41,927 bases of DNA from Patescibacteria group bacterium. Its GTDB lineage: Bacteria; Patescibacteriota; Patescibacteriia; 2-12-FULL-60-25. The notes below the pieces were generated by a model. It was not told where the DNA came from and made no database searches. It saw nothing but the letters and a program-made list of their open reading frames with translations. The stretch covers positions 1-41,927 of the forward strand of contig JALNYW010000004.1 in assembly GCA_023229665.1 (NCBI GenBank). Reading direction: 5' to 3'. Position numbers and translations under genes: made by a program. Below are positions 29,771 through 37,159 of the stretch, piece by piece; within the stretch, counting starts at the first letter, position 1, and every line of letters starts with the position of its first letter.

Positions 29771-29907
29771 TTTGCCGAGCATGGGGGGAGGCTCCGGGAG
29801 GGGTGGGCGCAGGGGTTTACCCTCGCATGGGGGAATGGGGATGGGCAAGGGGGGAAACGAACGAGGGGGGTTTGTTTAACAAAGGGTGTGCGAAGGGGGA
29901 TGACCGG
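29771..29907. other. G-tract-rich intergenic region with a palindromic site
   Basis: These 137 bases hold at least eight runs of four to six G on the + strand and so could form G-quadruplexes. At 29872-29884 lies a perfect copy of TTTGTTTAACAAA, the 13-bp near-palindrome also found at 14873. No promoter with good -35 and -10 boxes is visible. Confidence 0.5.
29872..29884 (-). promoter_or_regulatory. Palindromic site TTTGTTTAACAAA
   Basis: An exact 13-bp copy of the site at 14873, upstream of the DLGL-3 gene. It is a candidate operator for one of the phage's own HTH or RHH proteins. Confidence 0.45.
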
Positions 29908-30240
29908 TCAAAGCCCCAAATCTTGGGCATTTGCCGCAACTTGCGGGATTTGCTCCGCAAATTCCCCGGCTCGCGAGCGTCGGGGAGCCTCCCGATGGAA
30001 CCAGACTTGCACCGCTGTCTCCGGGCTTTCTTCCCAGTCAGTGAGAAATTTGTCCAGCTCGTCTCGTCCGGCGAGATTCCGCTCGACGTAAGAAAACGTG
30101 GTGAGGGAGATCGGGGAGATTGGGAACATAAATCGGACGGACCAGAATCCGCCCCCGCTGGAACGAAGCTCGATGGCCGGGATTACGAGAAGCGGCTGGG
30201 CCAGCCAGGTCGGACGCCCGGCGAGTAATTGACGAGTCAT
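29908..30240 (-). CDS. Small protein ending in DLGL (4 of 4)
   Basis: It has 110 residues. MTRQLLAGRPTWLAQPLLVIPAIEL and GGGFWSVRFMFPISPISLTTF look beta-rich, followed by a helix (ERNLAGRDELDKFLTDWEE) and the end VAANAQDLGL (GAT TTG GGG CTT TGA). It starts in an ATGA overlap with the next gene upstream. Function unknown. Confidence 0.6.
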   Translation of the reverse strand: MTRQLLAGRPTWLAQPLLVIPAIELRSSGGGFWSVRFMFPISPISLTTFSYVERNLAGRDELDKFLTDWEESPETAVQVWFHREAPRRSRAGEFAEQIPQVAANAQDLGL

Positions 30241-30818
30241 TTCAGATTTTCTCCATCTTCAAGTGCGTAAAGACCAAGCGCAAGCCGTTTAAGCTCGGAC
30301 ATGCGGAAGAGATAGTAAATGGCGTCGTAGACAGATTTTGGGGACTCACCAGGCCGTAGAAGGTCTTTAACACGGAATGAGGAATGTGTTTTGGCGTAGG
30401 TGCGGATGCGCGATGAAAAGTGAGCGTAACGAGTGGGAACGGCCGTTCCCTCGCTGGTGTTGGACAGGGATGCGCGGGCGTTCGTGAAATTCACTGTACT
30501 GAGGTGCTGAGCCCATTCGCGGCGGGCGACTGGCTCTATAATGACGGTCAGATCATCATCGTCTATACCGTCTGGCCCGATAGCCCATGAGAACGCCTCG
30601 CCCACCTTCGCGAACGGCTTCAGCGCCTCCCGCATCTTCTCGTTCTCTGCGGTGAGGGAGGCGATGGTGGAGGCGGAATAGAGGGGGGCCGCATCAGGGC
30701 TTGGACAGCCCGCACCCCATGACCACAATCGGTCAGCATACCCATTGCCAGTTATCATCCACGTATACGCCACCGGCTCCAGCCGTGCGATCAGGTCGTC
30801 CTTGGCGGCTTCACTCAT
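30237..30818 (-). CDS. PVAY/PLYS-type phage protein with a possible C-terminal winged-helix part
   Basis: It has 193 residues. The N-terminus (ARLEPVAYTWMITGNGYAD ... APLYSASTIASLTAENEKMREALKPFA) shares its plan with the next gene upstream: a PVA strand, PLYS, then a coiled coil. The C-terminus (FRVKDLLRPGESPKSVYDAIYYL, then MSELKRLALGLYAL) reads like a winged helix. It starts the three-gene PVAW-type block. Function unknown. Confidence 0.6.
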   Translation of the reverse strand: MSEAAKDDLIARLEPVAYTWMITGNGYADRLWSWGAGCPSPDAAPLYSASTIASLTAENEKMREALKPFAKVGEAFSWAIGPDGIDDDDLTVIIEPVARREWAQHLSTVNFTNARASLSNTSEGTAVPTRYAHFSSRIRTYAKTHSSFRVKDLLRPGESPKSVYDAIYYLFRMSELKRLALGLYALEDGENLK

Positions 30819-31359
30819 CTTTGCCTCCGAGGGCGTTGCGGGCGCGCTTTCGGGCGACGTCGAGGCGATTGAGCGCGTCTGTGGCCCGGTCGTTGTCGAT
30901 CATCGAAAGATAGGTCTGCTGGCTTCTGGTGGCGGCTAGCGCATCGCTTGCTGCCTCAAGCTCCTCCAGCGCCTCCCTTTCCTCGTCTCGCTCGGCTTCG
31001 GCGGCGGTAGCGCGGGCCTCGGCGGCTTCGAATGCATGATATTGTCTGTTGGCTCCCGACTTGAGTTTTTCGATGCCGGTCGCGAGGTGGTACTTGTCGA
31101 AGGGGCCACCGTTCAGGCTGTGGAAGTAGCCTTGCGATCCGTACAGCGAATTGTTCGCCTCGGTGACCAGTTCCCTAGCCTCGTCCCTCTCCCTCACAAG
31201 GGAGGAGAGGGCGTCGGCGGAGTAGAGGGGTTCTACCAACGCGCCGCTCATGACCACCGACTCGATGCGAGCACGCTTCTCGTCGGTGTAGATAATCCAC
31301 CCGTCCGCGTAATCCTTCACGCGCCATGCCACAGGCTTCAGTTCCGCTGTGTCGCCCAT
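30811..31359 (-). CDS. PVAW/PLYS-type coiled-coil protein
   Basis: It has 182 residues. LKPVAWRVKDYADGWIIYTDEK, then VEPLYSADALSSLVRERDEARELV, matches the neighbouring gene's N-terminus. A long Ala/Glu/Arg coiled coil follows (FEAAEARATAAEAERDEEREALEELEAASD). Similar PVAW...PLY proteins occur in phages and prophages, to my knowledge often in alphaproteobacteria. Role unknown. Confidence 0.6.
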   Translation of the reverse strand: MGDTAELKPVAWRVKDYADGWIIYTDEKRARIESVVMSGALVEPLYSADALSSLVRERDEARELVTEANNSLYGSQGYFHSLNGGPFDKYHLATGIEKLKSGANRQYHAFEAAEARATAAEAERDEEREALEELEAASDALAATRSQQTYLSMIDNDRATDALNRLDVARKRARNALGGKDE

Positions 31360-32274
31360 CTACTTCCCCTCCATACGGAGGGCGGCGGCGACATCGGACG
31401 CAAGAACGGGGATTTCCTCGCCACCATTTGCCCATTTTATCCCGCCCTCGTCTTCGGTTTCAAAGACCGGGCGATGCTTCACAAAGCCATCCGCCACCTT
31501 CGCGCATTCCTCGGTCACTGCATCCCGCTCCCCACTAGCGGGGGAGGTGAGGCCTGTTCCGCCGCATCCGTCACATCCTTCTATTGGGGCACCTTCCGGG
31601 TCTCCAGATACGTACCCGCGACCGTGGCATCGTGGACACTCAGCAGTGGCGTCGGCGGGGGAGGTGAGGGCGCTGCGGATGCGAGCCTCGAAGTGGTCCT
31701 GGGCGGCGGCCTTGGCGGCGTCTATCCCTCCATCAATGCTGCGGCTACGGTAACCTTCCGGCGTCTCGTATCGCCCGTATTCTCCCTCGCGCCATGCGCT
31801 GTAACGACCAAAAATAGAGATGGCATAGACCGATCCGGAACCTCGCTCGAACTCCTCCCACTCCAGCGGCTTCACCCCCACACCCCCACCCTTGGCCGCC
31901 TCAACTGGGGCTCCGAGTTTGCGGGCTGGCCATTCGTCGGGGCCGAAGGCCATCAGCTTGGGCTCATCGCCGCCGTTGAGCAGCCAGTCGTACAGGGCGA
32001 CGTGGTACTCGCTCTTGGAGCGCTCCCGGAACATGTGCGGGGTCACCTCACGGTCGCTCACCTTGATTGAGACGAAGAAGTCGGAGCGCGGTTCGCCGTC
32101 AGCGCCGGGGCTCAGTTTCATCTCCCGCACCGACACATAGGGCCGATCACCCTTGGCCGCCTCATAGGCGGTGAGGGCGGCAGCCATACGCGGCAGTTGG
32201 CTGTGTCCTGCGACACTCGCGTTCGGTAGCCAGTCCAGCCACGCACGCAGCGCTGCCTCGATTGCATCGCTCAT
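31360..32274 (-). CDS. Protein with VKPLEW motif and two CxxCxGxG zinc repeats
   Basis: It has 304 residues. A helical N-terminus (AALRAWLDWLPNAS), a beta region (KLSPGADGEPRSDFFVSIKVSD), VKPLEWEEFERGSGSVYAISIF near 134-155, then Cys213/Cys216 (CPRCHGRGY) and Cys234/Cys237 (CDGCGGTG) as two DnaJ-type zinc repeats. LTSPA occurs on both sides of the zinc part through a short direct repeat in the DNA. Role unknown. It may be a mosaic of parts. Confidence 0.6.
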   Translation of the reverse strand: MSDAIEAALRAWLDWLPNASVAGHSQLPRMAAALTAYEAAKGDRPYVSVREMKLSPGADGEPRSDFFVSIKVSDREVTPHMFRERSKSEYHVALYDWLLNGGDEPKLMAFGPDEWPARKLGAPVEAAKGGGVGVKPLEWEEFERGSGSVYAISIFGRYSAWREGEYGRYETPEGYRSRSIDGGIDAAKAAAQDHFEARIRSALTSPADATAECPRCHGRGYVSGDPEGAPIEGCDGCGGTGLTSPASGERDAVTEECAKVADGFVKHRPVFETEDEGGIKWANGGEEIPVLASDVAAALRMEGK

Positions 32275-32513
32275 CTTTCTTCTCCTTTGTCTCGTTTCCC
32301 GTCATTGGCGGGAAAGTTATGGTGCAAAATATGCACCTGGCTCATTACCTGCCGGACTTCGTCCAGTGTTTCCGGCTCGAGGGTGTAGTATGTTTGGTCC
32401 GACTCCAGAATCAGCAGCGGGAGTCCGCCCTGCCCGGAGTAGTTCGGGTAAAAAGAGACCGGAATGGGGGCGGATGCCCGCTGGGAATTCTTCCGTCGAA
32501 TGATGAGTTTCAT
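32271..32513 (-). CDS. Small hypothetical protein
   Basis: It has 80 residues. MKLIIRRKNSQRASAPIPVSF, then GGLPLLILESDQTYYTLEPETLDEVRQVM, is a beta-then-helix arrangement, followed by a charged tail (NDGKRDKGEER). Overlaps of four bases join it to both neighbours. No family is recognised. Confidence 0.6.
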   Translation of the reverse strand: MKLIIRRKNSQRASAPIPVSFYPNYSGQGGLPLLILESDQTYYTLEPETLDEVRQVMSQVHILHHNFPANDGKRDKGEER

Positions 32514-32758
32514 TCCTTCGTTTCCTTTTCTCCTAGGTGTTTATTCAACACTGAGACAAACTGATTTCGCGCGAGAATTATTTCCATTGCTATTTTGATC
32601 GGAACATCGACTATAACATCGCCATAATGATCTGCAATGTCGACATTTCCGGTCTTCGGATTGAAACCGAATTCAAACCAGAATGCCATTTCTCTCGTTT
32701 CTTCGTCGATGTATTTGTCACGGAATGGGCGGTGAGCAAAGTTGATTGGAAGTTGCAT
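32510..32758 (-). CDS. Small hypothetical protein
   Basis: It has 82 residues from ATG 32758, in a TAATG overlap with the upstream gene; the longer open frame beyond is a shadow. MQLPINFAHRPFRDKYIDEE, then AFWFEFGFNPKTGNVDIADHYGDVIV, and a helix (IKIAMEIILARNQFVSVLNKHLG). No family is recognised. Confidence 0.6.
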   Translation of the reverse strand: MQLPINFAHRPFRDKYIDEETREMAFWFEFGFNPKTGNVDIADHYGDVIVDVPIKIAMEIILARNQFVSVLNKHLGEKETKE

Positions 32759-33261
32759 TATGAGAAATTTCTCCTTGCTTCTTTCTCCGCGAGCACACGA
32801 GTTTGCGTCTCGCTCAATTCCTTCTCCATCGCCGCCCAGAAGCCCGCCGGATCGGCGATCAGAATCTCGGCCAGTCGTGTGCCCGCGGCAAAGGAACCGT
32901 CGCAATAGCAGTCCCCACCGGTGATAGAACAGCCCGCTCGTGGCTCGTGTCCCTCGTAGAGGGGCTCCGGCGAGTGGATTGTCAGTTCGGCCAATCGCGG
33001 GCTCCCGTCGTCGGTCCCGCCGGATCGATTCTGCGGGAGAAACCATCGCGGACTCGCTCGGAGTTCCACACCAATATTGCGATATTGCACTAACCACTGG
33101 AATTCGGTATGGTGAATTCCGTAGTTTCTCGGATGGGCGCGGAAATCGTACGCGGCGGAGACGGTCAACGATCGGTTGATCCCATCGGGGGTAGTTTCGG
33201 AGAAAAGAGTCGCGGTTGGGACGACTGGAGGGTCGTCGGCTCGGAATACCTTGGTCTGCAT
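32758..33261 (-). CDS. Hypothetical protein with a possible Cys site
   Basis: It has 167 residues from ATG 33261 in a TGATG overlap with the helicase gene. It is beta-rich (SLTVSAAYDFRAHPRN, IGVELRASPRWFLP), has three Cys in GCSITGGDCYCDG, and a C-terminal helix (AEILIADPAGFWAAMEKELSE). No family is recognised. Confidence 0.6.
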   Translation of the reverse strand: MQTKVFRADDPPVVPTATLFSETTPDGINRSLTVSAAYDFRAHPRNYGIHHTEFQWLVQYRNIGVELRASPRWFLPQNRSGGTDDGSPRLAELTIHSPEPLYEGHEPRAGCSITGGDCYCDGSFAAGTRLAEILIADPAGFWAAMEKELSETQTRVLAEKEARRNFS

Positions 33262-34814
33262 CAAATAAACTCCTCTACATTTGCCTCAAACAGGGCGAAT
33301 TTCGTCCGGGTCTCGCAGACGTACTTGAGGTTCCTCTCCTGTTCCAGCGGAACTTCGTTCCCCTTCTTTGCCGCATCCCGCGCGCTTTTGCTCGGGAGTC
33401 TCCACGGGTCCAGATGAACGACGACGTCCCATTCCAGTCCCTTGGCCCGGTGGATGGACCCGAGTTCGACCCGACCGTTCTCCTTCGAGAAGACCTGGCG
33501 AATGGCACTCTGCAACTCCGCCCCCGTGCGAGCTCCGCTCCCATCGAGAATGGCGCGAAGCGACTCCACCCGGTCGGAGATCGAGTCGATTTTCGCCTCG
33601 TCACCTTCGCCCAGTTTCGAGGTCTCGGTCTCGAGATACTCGTCGAGAATTTTTCGCATTTCGCTCGCGTCAGTGTCGGATTTGAAAAGCTTTTTTGCGT
33701 GGGCCGCGAGTCCACCGGCGAGGTCTCGCCCGAGCATGCTCACCCCGATCTGCTGTCGGAGCAACTTAAACGCGAGCTTCAAAATCGGCGCGTTGTTGCG
33801 ACAGAGGATCGCGATCCGATCGCCCGGACGGGCACGAGATTCCAGGTCCGACCAACTCCAAAACGCTTCCCCCTCGACCTCGCTCGGGACTTCGAGCCGG
33901 GCAAAGACGCCATCGGGCGCCGTCGGCGCAGCGCGAAATCCCGGGGCGTGGGCTTGCTGCCGGGCGACGATCGCCCGAGGGCATCTCCACGTGAGCGTAA
34001 GCGGCAAATCGATCCACTCCTCGCGCAATGCGCGAAGACGTTGCATCGAGAGTGAGTCTGCTCCACGGAACGCGTAGATCGCTTGCTTTGGGTCCCCGAC
34101 CACGATGAGCCGGGACGCTGCCCCGATCGACTTCCGGATGAGTTCCCGGTTGAGCGGGGACAAGTCCTGGGCCTCGTCCACGAGAACGACTGGATACGGA
34201 ATGAACCGGCCGGAGATGAGTGCCGGGTAGTAGATCTGATCATCGAACGAGATCACCCCGCGTGGAACGAGGCGGATGGAGTCGATGATGGTCTGCCGGG
34301 CCACCGGGAGCAGCAAGGCGAAATCCTCTTTCGGGATGAAAAGATCATCCGCGATCGACTTCCAGACCTCGGGCTCGTCCGGCAAGAGCCCGCCGGTCGC
34401 GGAGATTTCCTTCGGCACAACCCCGGCATTCATCACTGCGGAGACGAGCGCTCGCACGAGCGCCCACTGGTCTTCTGTCGCGTCGATGGACTGTTCCTTC
34501 AACGCCTGACTGACCAACTTCCCGATCTTCCGATCATCGATGTCCCACTTCTGCACCGCTGGCAGCGCCCGTCGCAGAGCCTGGAACCCCAGCGAGTTCA
34601 TCGTCTGGACTTGGAAATTCGGCGGAAATCGCGCGGCCAGCTCGTCCTTGATTTTCTTGTTGAACGCGAGGGCGAGTGCCGGGACGCGGATTTCTTTTCC
34701 CAGGAGTTCCAGGGTCGTTGTCTTGGCACACCCGGCGTATGCCGAGACCATGATGGAGGACTTGGTTGTCTTCCACGAATGGATGATAGATGCTTGTTCT
34801 TCGGTCGGGTTCAT
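33261..34814 (-). CDS. UvrD/Rep-type superfamily 1 DNA helicase
   Basis: It has 517 residues from ATG 34814, with AAAGGAC upstream. Motif I is SAYAGCAKTTTLELL (Lys31), where Ala replaces the Gly usual before Lys. Motif II is VVLVDEAQD, followed by LIVVGDPKQAIYAFRGA (III), LTLTWRCP (IV) and GSIHRAKGLEWDVVVHL (V) with ERNLKYVCETRTK (VI). It unwinds DNA 3'-5' in known relatives and should serve replication or repair. At about 520 residues it is a short form without the 2B insert of UvrD. An unrelated enzyme is unlikely, given six intact motifs. Confidence 0.85.
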   Translation of the reverse strand: MNPTEEQASIIHSWKTTKSSIMVSAYAGCAKTTTLELLGKEIRVPALALAFNKKIKDELAARFPPNFQVQTMNSLGFQALRRALPAVQKWDIDDRKIGKLVSQALKEQSIDATEDQWALVRALVSAVMNAGVVPKEISATGGLLPDEPEVWKSIADDLFIPKEDFALLLPVARQTIIDSIRLVPRGVISFDDQIYYPALISGRFIPYPVVLVDEAQDLSPLNRELIRKSIGAASRLIVVGDPKQAIYAFRGADSLSMQRLRALREEWIDLPLTLTWRCPRAIVARQQAHAPGFRAAPTAPDGVFARLEVPSEVEGEAFWSWSDLESRARPGDRIAILCRNNAPILKLAFKLLRQQIGVSMLGRDLAGGLAAHAKKLFKSDTDASEMRKILDEYLETETSKLGEGDEAKIDSISDRVESLRAILDGSGARTGAELQSAIRQVFSKENGRVELGSIHRAKGLEWDVVVHLDPWRLPSKSARDAAKKGNEVPLEQERNLKYVCETRTKFALFEANVEEFI

Positions 34815-34842
34815 GAGCGAACGTCCTTTTCTGAGAAATTAT

Positions 34843-35124
34843 TCATTCTAGAGTCACAAGATCGAGTGGCTCGGCCTCGCCGTCGGCTTCGTGCGCCGCC
34901 TGCTCGGAGAGCTGTTCCACGAGACAAGAGAAATAACTATCATAAATCTCCGCCCGATCGAATATCTTCTGTGAAATGGGCTTGCCTTTCGTTCCATCTC
35001 GTTTCATCCAGTAAATCTGCTCGATCTCGGCGTAGCCCTCTCCCCAATAGTCGGTCCCCCAACTTACCTCCGCAATGACGGGAAGCCCGCCGAGGATTGC
35101 CCCTCGACCGGTGTAGTGAGACAT
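34843..35124 (-). CDS. Small hypothetical protein
   Basis: It has 93 residues. GAILGGLPVIAEVSWGTDYWG, then AEIEQIYWMKRDGTKGKPISQKIFDRAEIYDSYF, is a beta-then-helix protein with an acidic end (HEADGEAEPLDLVTLE). Its start adjoins the stop of the next gene upstream. Similar small proteins with the EIxxIYWMKRDG string may exist in other phages; role unknown. Confidence 0.6.
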   Translation of the reverse strand: MSHYTGRGAILGGLPVIAEVSWGTDYWGEGYAEIEQIYWMKRDGTKGKPISQKIFDRAEIYDSYFSCLVEQLSEQAAHEADGEAEPLDLVTLE

Positions 35125-35522
35125 TATTCCGCCCCCGCTGGAATTGGCTTGCCATCATGCCCGTGGAAAGTGAAATTGTTCGTCAACAGCACCACCGGTG
35201 GCCAGAAATCCCGCTCGATCTCCCCGCCGCTGTCATGTGACCCGATGATTTCTTCAAAGTCATGCACCGTATAGTGCAGGATCGGGAAGTTGATCGGCCG
35301 GAACGATCGGCGGACGATCTTGAAATACGCGATGTTGACAACATAGCTGCCGAGCATTTGCCCCGTCATTGAGTGAACTGGAAGATGGTTGATTGCACGA
35401 TTGAGCACTTCAATCAGCCGGGGATCTTTCGTCCGGAACGGAGAAATCTCAAACGCGTCGCCGTAAGCGTACTCGCCATATTGCTCGATGAAGATTTGAC
35501 AGCCTGTCTTGACACAGGTCAT
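35124..35522 (-). CDS. Hypothetical protein
   Basis: It has 132 residues. EISPFRTKDPRLIEVLNRAINHL, then SYVVNIAYFKIVRRSFRP and ILHYTVHDFEEIIGSHD. The end (GHDGKPIPAGAE) lies on a CCCGCTGGA motif. There is no catalytic or membrane signature. Confidence 0.6.
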   Translation of the reverse strand: MTCVKTGCQIFIEQYGEYAYGDAFEISPFRTKDPRLIEVLNRAINHLPVHSMTGQMLGSYVVNIAYFKIVRRSFRPINFPILHYTVHDFEEIIGSHDSGGEIERDFWPPVVLLTNNFTFHGHDGKPIPAGAE

Positions 35523-35959
35523 TCGTTTTCCCCTTCGACATAGTCGATCTCCACGAGTGGAACCCCCTCGTTCGCGAACTGCAAAATGCCCTCCCGTTCT
35601 GTCCAGTCAGCCCCGGCGAGGGCTGCCAGTTCGATCGTTCCAGCGAGCGAGAGCCCCGTCGTCATCTCGATCTTCCCGATGGGCTTGCCGCCGCTGGCGG
35701 CGATGTGGCCGAGAGCAAACTCGGTTTCGGCTGTGCAGTCATCAAGGTCAAACCCATATCCGGCGAGTTTGATGCGCAGTTCGTCGTGCTGGCTGGCGGG
35801 AATCTCGCCGAAGGTGATGTGCACCGTGATGGCGTTGCTGTCATATGGGTTGTCTCGTTCCGGGCGAACGACAATGGCGGCGCCTTGCGGGGCATGTTCC
35901 AGCAGGGCCTTGGCCGGGGGGACAAAATGAGATCCGACGATTGGGAATAGCATATTCAT
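35519..35959 (-). CDS. Stand-alone HIRAN-like domain protein
   Basis: It has 146 residues. FPIVGSHFVPPAKALLEHAPQG, then AAIVVRPERDNPYDSNAITVHI, and later FALGHIAASGGKPIG follow the HIRAN pattern (NPYD.NA.V). HIRAN domains bind single-stranded 3' DNA ends in helicases such as HLTF. Here it stands alone and could sense replication forks. The second half (GTIELAALAGADWTEREG) is unassigned. Confidence 0.55.
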   Translation of the reverse strand: MNMLFPIVGSHFVPPAKALLEHAPQGAAIVVRPERDNPYDSNAITVHITFGEIPASQHDELRIKLAGYGFDLDDCTAETEFALGHIAASGGKPIGKIEMTTGLSLAGTIELAALAGADWTEREGILQFANEGVPLVEIDYVEGENE

Positions 35960-36162
35960 TCTCCTTCTTTCTTTTGTGTTGAAATTGCCCGTGGCACCCG
36001 TTTTGGAGCCACATAAGCAACAGGCGTTTCATTACCTTCTTCGTCTATTTCTAGAACATCGAACGCGAATTTGAGCTTGGTCCGCAACTCACATGCTCGT
36101 CGAAGTGCTCTTTCATAGGTAGAGAACTCACCCTACCAGTCGCCATCGACACGCCATTTCAT
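35956..36162 (-). pseudogene. Small early gene interrupted by an in-frame amber codon
   Basis: ATG 36162 lies in an ATGA overlap with the upstream gene and reads MKWRVDGDW, then TAG (36135-36133), then in the same frame GEFSTYERALRRACELRTKL, FAFDVLEIDEEGNETP and on to a TGA that overlaps the HIRAN gene's ATG. The post-stop part looks coding and fills the whole gap. One change (CAG to TAG) would explain it. Other genes here use TAG as a true stop, so general recoding is unlikely; it may be a nonsense mutation, a suppressed codon or a sequencing error. Confidence 0.55.
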
Positions 36163-36395
36163 TCGGAATGCTCCCCGCTGGAAGCGAACGCTTCCGGCTC
36201 GTCATACCGCTCATGGAGCAGCTGCTCCAACTCCGCGAGCTGTCCGGCGATGGTATTGGCGAGGGCCTGCGCTTGCGCCGTGCAGGTCCGCGAGCCCGCG
36301 ATATCGGCCATGTGCTTCTGCCCCATCGCGACATGACCGCGAAGAGCGTTGTGGTGCCAGATTGCGGTCCGGATGTAATCCGCACGAAGTTTCAT
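36159..36395 (-). CDS. Small helical protein
   Basis: It has 78 residues. MKLRADYIRTAIWHHNALRG and later helices (AQAQALANTIAGQLAELEQLLHERYDE) form a probable helical bundle or coiled coil. It ends over a CCCGCTGGA motif (ASSGEHSE). Function unknown. Confidence 0.6.
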   Translation of the reverse strand: MKLRADYIRTAIWHHNALRGHVAMGQKHMADIAGSRTCTAQAQALANTIAGQLAELEQLLHERYDEPEAFASSGEHSE

Positions 36396-37159
36396 TTCTC
36401 TTTCCTCTCTTCGTCAAGAATTTCGCTGGAAGCGTCCGGTTCCGGGAAAAATTCTTCCAGCCGTTTGCGCCAATAGTCCCGACTGTCATGCCACTGCGTC
36501 CCGACACTTTCCTTGACTATCGGGTCCCGCTCGCTGTCAATATATTCCGCGAGCTTATCCGGGTGCATGTGGCGAGCTTCGAAGTCCTGGCGCTTCTCAT
36601 CGTCGTCACCCGCCAGCCGAATAGCCGCGTCATACACCCCGCGATACTGGCCCAGCTCGACATCCTTCCATCGGTAATAGTCAGTCCTCGACCGTTCGCC
36701 GGTTTCGGAGCGATTCAGCCACTCAATCGCCCGGTCGATGGCCTTGGCGTAAATCTGGACTTGGATTTGTGTCAGCAACTTACGTCGGTCATCGTCCTCA
36801 ACGCCGCTCGCATAACGGTTTGCCATGCAGTAGACGAAGCGGTCGCGGACGGTCTCGTCCTGCCAAAGTCCCTCTGCCAGTTCATCTGCTGGAACACGGC
36901 GCAGAATGAGATCAACCAGGTCTTCAATCGGGATGTGCATTTCCCCTTCGCTGAAGGACATGTTCGGCATCGGGTTTTCGTTGCGGCCCCAGCGGTTGTA
37001 GAGATGGGAAACCTTCGCCGGAGCGTTCCGATCGTCGGGAATGGTTATGCTGTACCCGCCGACCTTGAAAGTCCGCTCGCCGTCGGAGAGGAGGTCAGGA
37101 GACTGGAGACTCGCCCGGTTGCCCCAATTGTCGTAGAGTTGTTGAACAACCTCGCTCAT
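36392..37159 (-). CDS. Hypothetical protein, about 255 residues
   Basis: MSEVVQQLYDNWGNRASLQS and a first beta part (FKVGGYSITIPDDRNAPA) are followed by helices (EDLVDLILRRVPADELAEGLW, then LTQIQVQIYAKAIDRAIEWLN) and a charged end. The N-terminal pattern LYDNWGNR...VGGYSI resembles nothing I can name. ATGA overlaps join it to both neighbours. Confidence 0.65.
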   Translation of the reverse strand: MSEVVQQLYDNWGNRASLQSPDLLSDGERTFKVGGYSITIPDDRNAPAKVSHLYNRWGRNENPMPNMSFSEGEMHIPIEDLVDLILRRVPADELAEGLWQDETVRDRFVYCMANRYASGVEDDDRRKLLTQIQVQIYAKAIDRAIEWLNRSETGERSRTDYYRWKDVELGQYRGVYDAAIRLAGDDDEKRQDFEARHMHPDKLAEYIDSERDPIVKESVGTQWHDSRDYWRKRLEEFFPEPDASSEILDEERKEK

